Of a stretch of 64,000 bases of DNA, positions 54,061 through 64,000 are shown piece by piece. A program made the translations under genes and the position numbers. Origin of the DNA: Symbiodinium natans (lineage: Eukaryota > Sar > Dinophyceae > Suessiales > Symbiodiniaceae); contig CAJNDS010000890.1 of assembly GCA_905221605.1 (NCBI GenBank), positions 769,063 to 833,062 on the forward strand. Direction: 5' to 3'. How positions within the stretch are numbered: position 1 is the first letter of the stretch; every line of letters begins with the position of its first letter. Under the pieces are notes generated by a model that was given only the letters and a program-made list of their open reading frames with translations, was not told where the DNA came from and ran no database searches.

Positions 54061-56290
54061 AGGCCATGACTCGTAATTTAGTGTTGGGAGAAGGCCCGGG
54101 CTCGTAATTTAGTATTGGGGGAAGGCCCGGGCTCGTAATTTAGGATTGGGGGAAGGCCCGGGCTCGTTATTTAGTATTGGGGGAAGGCCGGGCTCGTAAT
54201 TTAGTATTGGGGGAAGGCCCGGGCTCGTAATTTAGTATTGGGAGTAGTTTGGGGCCCGGCCTGGGGCGCCCAAACTCTTCAAACTATTCGAACTATTTGA
54301 AACTATTCGAACTATTCGAACCAAGGGGGTTCGAATAGTTCGAATAGTTTCGAATAGTTCGAATAGTTCGAATAGTTTGGGGGGGGGCCCGGGGAGACCA
54401 GTCTGGAAAGGAAGGGAAGGCCAAGGCTCGTAATTTAGTGTTGGGAGAAGGCCCGGGCTCGTAATTTAGTATTGGGGGAAGGCCCGGGCTAGTATTGGGG
54501 GAAGGCCGGGCTCGTAAAAAAGAGTATTGGGGGAAGGCCCGGGCTCGTAATTTATTTTTGGGAGAAGGCCCGAGCTCGTAATTTAGTATTGGGACAAGGC
54601 CCTGGCTCGTAATTAAGGCCCGGGCTCGTAATTTAGTATTGGGAGGGGGGGTGTTCGAATAGTTTGGGGCCCGGCCTGGTGCGCCCAAACTATCCAAACT
54701 ATTCGAACTATTCGAAATTATTCGAACTACTCGAACCCAAGTGGGTTCGAATAGTTCGAATAATTTCGAATAGTTCGAATAGTTTGGGGGGGGGCCCGGG
54801 GAGACCAGGAAGGCCCTGGCTCGTAATTTAGTATTGGGAGAAGGGCCTGGCTCGTAATTTAGTATTGGGGGAAGGCACGGGCTCGTAATTTAGTATTGGG
54901 GGAAGGTCCGGGCTCGTAATTTAGTATTGGGGGAAGGTCCGGGCTCGTCATTTAGTATTGGGAGAAGGCCCGGGCTCGTAATTTAGTATTGGGAGAAGGC
55001 CCGGGCTCGTAATTTAGTATTCGGAGAAGGCCCGGGCTCGTATTTAGGATTGGGAGGGGGGGTGTTCGAATAGTTTGGGGCCTGGCCTGGGGCGCCCAAA
55101 CTATTCAAACTATTCGAACTATTCGAAACGATTCGAACTATTCGAACCAAGGGGGTTCGAATAGTTCGAATAATTTCGAATAGTTCGAATAGTTCGAATA
55201 GTTTGGGGGGGGGGCCCGGGGAGACCAGTCTGGAAAGGAGGGGAAGGCCCTGGCTCGTAATTTAGTATTGGGAGAAGGGCCTGGCTCGTAATTTAGTATT
55301 GGGGGAAGGCACGGGCTCGTAATTTAGTATTGGGGGAAGGTCCGGGCGCGTAATTTAGTATTGGGGGAAGGTCCGGGCTCGTCATTTAGTATTGGGAGAA
55401 GGCCCGGGCTCGTAATTTAGTATTGGGAGAAGGCCCGGGCTCGTAATTTAGTATTCGGAGAAGGCCCGGGCTCGTATTTAGGATTGGGAGGGGGGGTGTT
55501 CGAATAGTTTGGGGCCTGGCCTGGGGCGCCCAAACTATTCAAACTATTCGAACTATTCGAAACTATTCGAACTATTCGAACCAAGGGGGTTCGAATAGTT
55601 CGAATAATTTCGAATAGTTCGAATAGTTCGAATAGTTTGGGGGGGGGCCCGGGGAGACCAGTCTGGAAAGGAAGGGAAGGCTCGGGCTCGTAATTTAGTA
55701 TTGGGGGAAGGCCCGGGCTCGTAATTTAGTATTGGGGGAAGGCACGGGCTCGTAATTTAGTATTGGGGGAAGGCCCGGGCTCGTAATTTAGTATTGGGAG
55801 AAGGCCCGGGCTCGTAATTTAGTTCTGGGAGAAGGCCCGGGCTCATAATTTAGTATTGGGAGGGGGGGTGTTCGAATAGTTTGGGGCCCGGCCTGGGGCG
55901 CCCAAACTATTCAAACTATTCGAACTATTCGAAAATTCGAACCAAGGGGGTTCGAATCGTTCGAATAATTTCGAATAGTTCGAACAGTTTGGGGAGGGGG
56001 GGGCCCGGGGAGACCAGTCTGGAAAGAAAAGAAGGCCCGAGCTCGTAATTTAGTATTGGCAGAAGGCCCGGGCTCGTAATTTAGTATTGGGGGAAGGCCC
56101 GGGCTCGTAATTTAGTATTGGGGGAAGGCCGGGCTCGTTATTTTATATTGAGGGAAGGTCCGGGCTCGTAATTTAGTATTGGGAGAAGGCCCGGGCTCGT
56201 AATTTAGTATTGGGAGAAGGCCCGGGCTCGTAATTTAGTATTGGGAGAAGGCCCGGGCTCGTAATTTAGTATTGGGGGGAGGCCCAGACT
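54060..56290 (+). repeat. Higher-order satellite: 30-bp minisatellite plus palindrome
   Basis: About five units of 380-430 bp. Each has a TTCGAATAG hairpin, a G-rich hinge with GGGGAGACCAGTCTGGAAAG, then 5-9 copies of the 30-bp unit GGCTCGTAATTTAGTATTGG plus GGGAAGGCCC. Units at 54650-55060 and 55070-55495 are the most alike. Confidence 0.9.
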
Positions 56291-57380
56291 CATAATTTAT
56301 TCGGGCTCAATTTTTGCTCCAAAGAGTCAAATAGCAAGCCCTGGTCCCTAAGATTTTGGGTTCAGTTTTTGCTTCAAAGAGGCAAATCGCAAGACCTGGT
56401 CCCTGAGATTTTGGGTTCAATTTTTGCTCCAGTCAAATCCTTTTTTTGCCTTAGATAGGGGGGTCTGTGAAGGTGCAAGATTGCGCCTAATGAGCAACTT
56501 GGTGAAAATCCTTCTGTTAGATGCCAAAAATCACAAAAACTAGCAATTTTGTGAAAATCCTTGTGTTTTGTCCTTAGATTGGTGTCTGTGAAGGCGCACA
56601 AAAATGAGCAATTTGGTGAAAATGCTCATGTTTTGTCCTTAGATAGGGGTCCGTCAAGGCGCCACATCGCAAACAATCACGAAAATATGTTTTGGCCTTA
56701 GGTAGGGGTTCGTCAAGGCGCCACGTTGCAAACAAATCACCTAAATAAGCCGGTGAAGGCGCAAAATTGCCAAAAGTCGCAATCTGGTAACATCCTTATG
56801 TTTTGGCCTTAGCTGGGGGTGGGTGCAGGCGAAAAATTACAAAAAGCACCAAAAGCAGCAGTTTGATGGAAATCCTTATGTTTTGGCCTTGGATAGGGGT
56901 CCGTCAAGGCGCCACATTGCAAAAAACAACCAAACTCAGGAAAATCACAAAAATCAGCAATTTGATGAAAATCCTTTTGTTTTGGCCTTAGCTGAGGGTC
57001 GGTGAACGCGCAAAATTGCAAAAAATCACGAAAAATTGAAAATCCGGATGTTTTGCCTTACCTGGGGGTCTGTGAAGGTGCAAAATTGCCAAAAATCGCC
57101 CAAATGAACAATTTGGCGAAAACACCTATGTTTTTGGCTTTAGCTGGGGTCCGTGCAAGACGCAAAATCATCAACATCAGCAATTTGATGAAAACCCTTT
57201 TGTTTTTGGCCTTCATTGGGGGTCCGTGAAGGTGCAAAATTGGAAAAAGTCACCGCAATGAGCAATTTGGTGAAAATCCTTATGTTAAGTTGGGGTACCT
57301 GAAGGAGCAAAAAAGGGGAAAAAATCCAACAAAATGAGCAATTTGGTGAAAACCCTTATGTTTTGGTCTGAGATGGAGCT
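56290..57380 (+). repeat. Diverged tandem repeats (TTTTGGCCTTAG ... GGGGTCCGT)
   Basis: About twelve imperfect units of 60-110 bp, each with TTTTGGCCTTAG-TAGGGGTCCGT-AAGGCGC and GCAATTTGGTGAAAATCC. The same series recurs at 61195-62365. Confidence 0.85.
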
Positions 57381-59266
57381 GTGTAAAGGGTCCTTCCGAG
57401 TCCTTGCTCAGAAGACTTGTTCCTTTTCAATCTTCAAGGGTTTTAAAGAATGTAAGAGTTTTTTTTCTAATTTTAAGGGGCCTCTGTGGCATATTCGTTA
57501 AGTATCAACAATCTTCTTCTGAAAGAACCCTCCGAGTTTTATCTCCTGAAAAGAGGAAAAGGAAAATGCTAAGCGAAGCGTTCACTCATTGTTTTCCCCT
57601 AAATCCGATCTGAATTCACTAGATCTTCAGCGAATATGGTTTGGAATAGGGTTAGGCTTAAGCTTCAGCCATAAGGTTCGCGATTCTCCCCCCTTTCCCG
57701 CAACCTCGTCGTGCCCAGGTGCGTGGTTTAAGAATCTAGAATTAATAAACCTCAGTGTCCGGCGCAAACCTTAAACAACTAAGGCTCATGCGTGCGTTTT
57801 GGTCTTAAACGTTAAAGGAATAGGTTTAGGAATAAGGCTATGTCCCAAAACTAAATAAGAAGCATGTGTAAATCTTGGAATTTACCCTAAGCCTTCGTCG
57901 AATACGCTGTTTAGAAATCTAAACCTTAAACGAGAAGGGTTTATGAGATATGTATTTGTGAGTATTGGGGATGATGTGTGTGTGAGAAATGAGAATTGTT
58001 CTGGGTGACCCTTTGGGAAACATTGAAATGACAACCCATGTACTTGCGAGCAAGTTGGGCTTGTGGGAAGGCCCGGAACCCAGATACTTGCTCACAATAT
58101 TCTCGCTGGATCGGGGTTACATACAAAAACCCAATGCCCTCAAATCCTAGTCTGACGGTTTGAGGATTCCCGCCCTTTCCTCTCCATTTCTCTATGTGAT
58201 ATACAATACATATACGATACATACCTACAAGATGTGGGTAGAAATTCTAGCTGCTCATGCAACACATACATCCTATATACCTGCGCGACGCGGGTAGAAA
58301 TTCTACCTTTTCACACGCCGCACGCCCTTCGTGTTTTGGAAGGAACACGAGGGACGAAGAGAAAGGACCTTCTCTTCCCATTCTCCTCGTCGAAAGGAAA
58401 AAAGAAAATATCTGGATAGACTTGAAGAGAGAAGAGAACGATGGAACAGCAATGAGAAGCAAGAAGGATAGCCAAAACAGTCGATATCATGTTCCCTTCA
58501 TCGTTTGTTCTTTTGTCTTCGGTTTGAGAGGAGCACGTAAAGAAGAGAAAAGAAGAGAAGAGATGGAGACTGAGGGGAGGGGAGTTTCTTCCTCCTCTTA
58601 CCTATCAATTTCTGAATAAGATAAGAGAGAAGGGCTCTTGTCCATTCTTTGTTGCTTGCCCCCTGCAGTCTCTTCCTCTCTCGCTGAACGAGAAAAGAAA
58701 AGAGCAAGGGCCAGCAAGGGCAACGAAAAGAGACAAGAAAAACTCCTTCCTCCTTTTTTAGCAGTTCCCTTGAATTTCCTAAACGCAAAAGAACAGAAGA
58801 CCTGGGAACGCAGGAGAGAAAGAAAGCAAAAGAGAGGGTGTAAGGGCTCTCAGCCCTGCTCTACGGGGGGGGGGGGGCTCCCTTCTTGCCAGGAACAAAG
58901 CAATCCACCCTGCCCTCTTTCCCGCCCATTAACTTCTCTTTTCCTTGTCCTCTTGTGTATTCATTTGTCACGTACAAGAGAACAAAGAGAGAGGAGGCTG
59001 TATTCTTGCATGTTCAGCTTTTCTGCTGTAAGAAAAGCGCTAAAGGAGTGGGACAAGAGTGAAACTGGCACCTTGTATATGTATTTGTCTTTCTGTAACG
59101 ATAGACTACAGAACAGGGATAAGAGGGGAGAAGGAATTTCTTCGCCCTGTTGTATGCCCAAAAAGAGCAAAGGGAAGACTTGCTCCCCAAACAGTCTACT
59201 GTTGTTTTCACCCCACATTCTGCAGCGAAGCAAAGAATCTCTCTTTCCATCTCGTCTTATCCATCT
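57381..59266 (+). repeat. Macro-unit core, copy 1; no gene supported
   Basis: Low-copy sequence shared at high identity with 62366-64000. Frames of up to 232 codons are Lys/Arg/Glu or Leu/Ser-rich, coming from purine-rich and pyrimidine-rich stretches. Neither copy keeps a common long frame with domain content. It may be a non-coding part of the satellite. Confidence 0.7.
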
Positions 59267-59270
59267 GCAA

Positions 59271-59332
<62 letters not shown>

Positions 59333-59487
59333 CTGAGAGCTGAGAGCTGAGAGCTGAGAGCTGAGAGCTGAGAGCTGAGAGCTGAGAGCTGAGAGCTGAG
59401 AGCTGAGAGCTGAGAGCTGAGAGCTGAGAGCTGAGAGCTGAGAGCTGAGAGCTGAGAGCTGAGAGCTGAGAGCTGAGAGCTGAGAGC
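59267..59487 (+). repeat. (GA)n followed by GAGAGCTGA nine-mer array at gap
   Basis: (GA)n at about 59276-59328, then about 17 perfect GAGAGCTGA units running into the N tract. Copy 2 of the macro-unit ends at the window edge before reaching this position. Confidence 0.9.
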
Positions 59488-59587
59488 NNNNNNNNNNNNN
59501 NNNNNNNNNNNNNNNNNNNNNNNNNNNNNNNNNNNNNNNNNNNNNNNNNNNNNNNNNNNNNNNNNNNNNNNNNNNNNNNNNNNNNNN
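59488..59587. other. Assembly gap (100 N)
   Basis: Exactly 100 N, the usual placeholder for a gap of unknown length. The true array size and the order of flanking satellites are uncertain. Confidence 0.95.
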
Positions 59588-61195
59588 TCGAATAGTTTGG
59601 GGCGTGGCCTGGGGCGCCCAAACTATTCAAACTATTCGAACTATTCGAAACTATTCGAACTATTCGAACCAAGGGGGTTCGAATAGTTCGAATAATTTCG
59701 AATAGTTCGAATAGTTCGAATTGTTTGGGGGGGGGGGGGCCGGGGAGACCAGTCTGGAAAGGAAGGGAAGGCTCGGGCTCGTAATTTAGTATTGGGCTAA
59801 GGCCCGGGCTCGTAATTTAGTATTGGGGGAAGGCCGGGCTCGTAATTGGAAGGCCCGCGCTCGTCATTTAATATTGGGAGAAGGCCCGGGCTCGTCATTT
59901 AGTATTGGGAGAAGGCCCGGGCTCGTAATTTAGTGTTGGGAGAAGGCCCGGCTCGTAATTTAGTATTGGGAGGGGGGTGTTCGAATAGTTGGAGGCCCGG
60001 CCTGGGGCGCCCAAACTATTCGAACTATTCGAACTATTCGAAATTATTCGAATTATTGGAATAATTTCGAATAGTTCGAATAGTTCGAATAGTTTGGGGG
60101 GGGGGCCGGGGAGACCAGTCTGGAAAGGAGGGGAAGGCCCTGGCTCGTAATTTAGTATTGGGAGAAGGGCCTGGCTCGTTATTTAGTATTGGAAGGCACG
60201 GGCTCGTAATTTAGTATTGGGGGAAGGCACGGGCTCGTAATTTAGGAAGGTCCGGGCTCGTAATTTAGTATTGGGAGAAGGCTCGGGCTCGTAATTTAGT
60301 ATTGGGGGAATGCCCGGGCTCGTAATTTAGTATTCTGAGAAGGCCCGGGCTCGTATTTAGTGTTGGGAGGGGGGGTGTTCGAATAGTTTGGGGCCTGGCC
60401 TGGGGCGCCCAAACTATTCAAACATTTGAACTATTCGAAACTATTCGAACTATTCGAACCAAGCGGGTTCGAATAGTTCGAATAATTTCGAATAGTTCGA
60501 ATAGTTCGAATAGTTTGGGGGGGGGGGCCCGGGGAGACCAGTCTGGAAAGGAAGGGAAGGCTCGGGCTCGTAATTTAGTATTGGGGGAAGGCCCGGGCTC
60601 GTAATTTAGTATTGGGGGAAGGCCGGGCTCGTAATTTAGTATTGGGGGAAGGCCCGGGCTCGTAATTTAGTATTGGGAGAAGGCCCGGGCTCGTAATTTA
60701 GTTCTGGGAGAAGGCCCGGGCTCATAATTTTCGAATAGTTTGGGGCCCGGCCTGGGCCTGGGGCGCCCAAACTATTCAAACTATTCGAACTATTCGAAAA
60801 TGCGAACCAAGGGGGTTCGAATAGTTCGAATAATTTCGAATAGTTCGAATAGTTTGGGGAGGGGGGGGGCACGGGCAGACCAGTCTGGCAAGAAAAGAAG
60901 GCCCGAGCTCGTAATTTAGTATTGGCAGAAGGCCCGGGCTCGTAATTTAGTATTGGGGGAAGGCCCGGGCTCGTAATTTAGTATTGGGGGAAGGCCCGGG
61001 CTCGTAATTTAGTATTGGGGGAAGGCCGGGCTCGTAATTTAATATTGGGGGAAGGTCCGGGCTCGGAAAGAAAGTATTGGGAGAAGGCCCGGGCTCGTAA
61101 TTTAGTATTGGGAGAAGGCCCGGGCTCGTAATTTAGTATTGGGAGAAGGCCCGGGCTCGTAATGTAGTATTGGGGGGAGGCCCAGACTCATAATT
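59588..61195 (+). repeat. Higher-order satellite, second block
   Basis: About four units like those at 54060-56290, ending with the same junction (GGAGGCCCAGACTCATAATT) into the tandem repeats. Confidence 0.9.
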
Positions 61196-64000
61196 TAAAG
61201 CCCTGGTCCTTAAGATTTCGGGCTCAATTTTTGCTCCAAAGAGTCAAATAGCAAGCCCTGGTCCCTAAGATTTTGGGTTCTATTTTTGCTTCAAAGAGTC
61301 AAATCGCAAGACCTGGTCCCTGAGATTTTGGGTTCAATTTTTGCTCCAGTCAAATCCTTTTTTTTGCCTTAGATAGGCGGGTCTGTGAAGGTGCAAGATT
61401 GCGCCTAATGAGCAACTTGGTGAAAATCCTTCTGTTAGATGCCAAAAATCACAAAAACTAGCAATTTTGTGAAAATCCTTGTGTTTTGGCCTTAGATTGG
61501 TGTCTGTGAAGGCGCAAAATTGCCCACAAAAATGAGCAATTTGGTGAAAATGCTCATGTTTTGTCCTTAGATAGGGGTCCGTCAAGGCGCCACATCGCAA
61601 ACAATCACGAAAATATGTTTTGTCCTTAGATAGGGGTCCGTCAAGGCGCCACATCGCAAACAATCACGAAAATATGTTTTGGCCTTAGGTAGGGGTTCGT
61701 CAAGGCGCCACGTTGCAAACAAATCACCTAAATAAGCCGGTGAAGGCGCAAAATTACCAAAAGTCGCAATCTGGTAACATCCTTATGTTTGGCCTTAGCT
61801 GGGGGTGGGCGCAGGCGCAAAATTACAAAAAGCACCAAAAGCAGCAGTTTGATGGAAATCCTTATGTTTTGGCCTTGGATAGGGGTCCGTCAAGGCGCCA
61901 CATTGCAAAAAACAACCAAACTCAGGAAAATCACAAAAATCAGCAATTTGATGAAAATCCTTTTGTTTTGGCCTTAGCTGAGGGTCGGTGAACGCGCAAA
62001 ATTGCAAAAAATCACGAAAAATTGAAAATCCGGATGTTTTGCCTTACCTGGGGGTCTGTGAAGGTGCAAAATTGCCAAAAATCGCCCAAATGAACAATTT
62101 GGCGAAAACACCTATGTTTTTGGCTTTAGCTGGGGTCCGTGCAAGACGCAAAATCATCAACATCAGCAATTTGATGAAAACCCTTTTGTTTTTGGCCTTC
62201 ATTGGGGGTCCGTGAAGGTGCAAAATTGGAAAAAGTCACCGCAATGAGCAATTTGGTGAAAATCCTTATGTTAAGTTGGGGTACCTGAAGGAGCAAAAAA
62301 GGGAAAAAATCCAACAAAATGAGCAATTTGGTGAAAACCCTTATGTTTTGGTCTGAGATGGAGCTGTGTAAAGGGTCCTTCCGAGTCCTTGCTCAGAAGA
62401 CTTGTTCCTTTTCAATCTTCAAGGGTTTTAAAGAATGTAAGAGATTTTTTCTAATTTTAAGGGGCCTCTGTGGCATATTCGTTAAGTATCAACAATCTTC
62501 TTCTGAAAGAACCCTCCGAGTTTTATCTCCTGAAATGCTAAGCGAAGCGTTCACTCATTGTTTTCCCCTAAATCCGATCTGAATTCACTAGATCTTCAGC
62601 GAATATGGTTTGGAATAGGGTTAGGCTTAAGCTTCAGCCATAAGGTTCGCGATTCTCCCCCCTTTCCCGCAACCTCGTCGTGCCCAGGTGCGTGGTTTAA
62701 GAATCTAGAATTAATAAACCTCAGTGTCCGGCGCAAAACCTTAAACAACTAAGGCTCATGCGTGCGTTTTGGTCTTAAACGTTAAAGGAATAGGTTTAGG
62801 AATAAGGCTATGTCCCAAAACTAAATAAGAAGCATGTGTAAATCTTGGAATTTACCCTAAGCCTTCGTCGAATACGCTCAAATCTAAACCTTAAACGAGA
62901 AGGGTTTATGAGATATGTATTTGTGAGTATTGGGGATGATGTGTGTGTGTGAGAAATGAGAAATTGTTCTGGGTGACCCTTTGGGAAACATTGAAATGAC
63001 AACCCATGTACTTGCGAGCAAGTTGGGCTTGTGGGAAGGCCCAGAACCCAGATACTTGCTCAATATTCTCGCTGGATCGGGGTTACATACAAAAACCCAA
63101 TGCCCTCAAATCCTAGTCTTACGGTTTGAGGATTCCCGCCCTTTCCTCTCCATTTCTCTATGTGATATACAATACATATACGATACATACCTACAAGATG
63201 TGGGTAGAAATTCTAGCTGCTCCTCGTCGAAAGGAAAAAAGAAAATATCTGGACAGACTTGAAGAGAGAAGAGAACGATGGAACAGCAATGAGAAGCAAG
63301 AAGGATAGCCAAAACAGTCGATATCATGTTCCCTTCATCGTTTGTTCTTTTGTCTTCGGTTTGAGAGGTGCACGTAAAGAAGAGAAAAGAAGAGAAGAGA
63401 TGGAGACTGAGGGGAGGGGAGTTTCTTCCTCCTCTTACCTATCAGTTTCTCAATAAGATAAGAGAGAAGGGCTCTTGTCCATTCTTTGTTGTTTGCCCCC
63501 TGCAGTCTCTTCCTCTCTCGCTGAACGAGAAAAGAAAAGAGCAAGGGCCAGCAAGGGCAACGAAAAGAGACAAGAAAAACTCCTTCCTCCTTTTTTAGCA
63601 GTTCCCTTGAATTTCCTAAACGCAAAAGAACAGAAGACCTGGGAACGCAGGAGAGAAAGAAAGCAAAAGAGAGGGTGTAAGGGCTCTCAGCCCTGCTCTA
63701 CGGGGGGGGGGGGGGGCTCCCTTCTTGCCAGGAACAAAGCAATCCACCCTGCCCTCTTTCCCGCCCATTAACTTCTCTTTTCCTTGTCCTCTTGTGTATT
63801 CATTTGTCACGTACAAGAGAACAAAGAAGAGAGAAGAGAGAGGAGGCTGTATTCTTGCATGTTCAGCTTTTCTGCTGTAAGAAAAGCGCTAAAGGAGTGG
63901 GACAAGAGTGAAACTGGCACCTTGTATATGTATTTGTCTTTCTGTAACGATAGACTACAGAACAGGGATAAGAGGGGAGAAGGAATTTCTTCGCCCTGTT
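61196..64000 (+). repeat. Macro-unit copy 2 (to window edge)
   Basis: Matches 56290-59150 with an offset of about 4.99 kb at the left, shrinking to about 4.84 kb at the right. Differences include an extra 60-bp unit near 61620 and the loss of about 130 bp present at about 58255-58388 in copy 1. Confidence 0.9.

Noticed and set aside
54060-56290. Regular 30-bp repeats as a possible CRISPR array
   Set aside because: Units are contiguous without unique spacers, the context is eukaryotic satellite DNA, and no cas genes are present.
58638-59336. 232-codon open frame in macro-unit core
   Set aside because: Low-complexity Lys/Arg/Glu composition ending in a (GA)n repeat; the second copy has frame differences and no domain is visible.

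Overview
The window looks like nuclear DNA of a dinoflagellate, most likely a Symbiodiniaceae-type alga. Four things suggest this. Arabidopsis-type telomere repeats (TTTAGGG) are scattered through both flanks. Several genes can only be read through short introns with GC or GT donors and AG|G acceptors, a dinoflagellate habit. The copia LTR holds a spliced-leader-like string ending TTGGCTCAAG. The retrotransposon also carries extra pol domains of a kind I associate with dinoflagellate elements. The assignment rests on these internal signs only; no search was possible.

Layout. Positions 1-16.6 kb and 42.3-52.8 kb are gene-poor mosaics: short TTTAGGG/CCCTAAA arrays in both orientations, every 100-400 bp, separated by unique spacers. 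Some spacers are small palindromic (MITE-like) families that recur across the window, and one spacer is duplicated in inverted orientation together with its telomeric flanks. Positions 16,619-42,288 hold a Ty1/copia retrotransposon (about 9.8 kb net) with two identical 206-bp LTRs and a 5-bp TAGGG target duplication, so it landed inside a telomere-like repeat. Inside its pol gene lies a second element, 20,560-36,387 (15.8 kb), a DNA transposon with 11-bp terminal inverted repeats and a 7-bp CACCTAT duplication. Positions 52.86-64.0 kb are satellite DNA: a palindromic 9-mer (TTCGAATAG), a 30-bp minisatellite, higher-order units of about 0.4 kb, and a macro-unit of about 4.9 kb seen almost twice, with a 100-N assembly gap at 59,488-59,587.

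The copia element encodes Gag with a CCCH finger and a CCHC knuckle, two retropepsin-like motifs, a C5-methyltransferase-like module (HLFSG, GGPPC, MENP), integrase, a 2-oxoglutarate/Fe(II)-oxygenase-like module (HRD...H...RVS), reverse transcriptase (YVDD), RNase H and a short Cys/His tail. Its primer site matches the anticodon arm of initiator tRNA-Met, as in Drosophila copia. Pol carries several frameshifts and stops although the LTRs are identical.

The nested DNA transposon is transcribed leftward. From right to left it carries a multi-exon SET-domain gene, a 1.8-kb minisatellite, a multi-exon methyltransferase-like gene (GPPCS/IEQP) with an intronless ORF inside one intron, a repeat-rich spacer, an OTU-like ORF and a large putative RNase H-fold transposase with a terminal intron. 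I regard this cargo-bearing transposon, and the retrotransposon it split, as the undescribed systems in this window: both carry chromatin- or DNA-modification domains.
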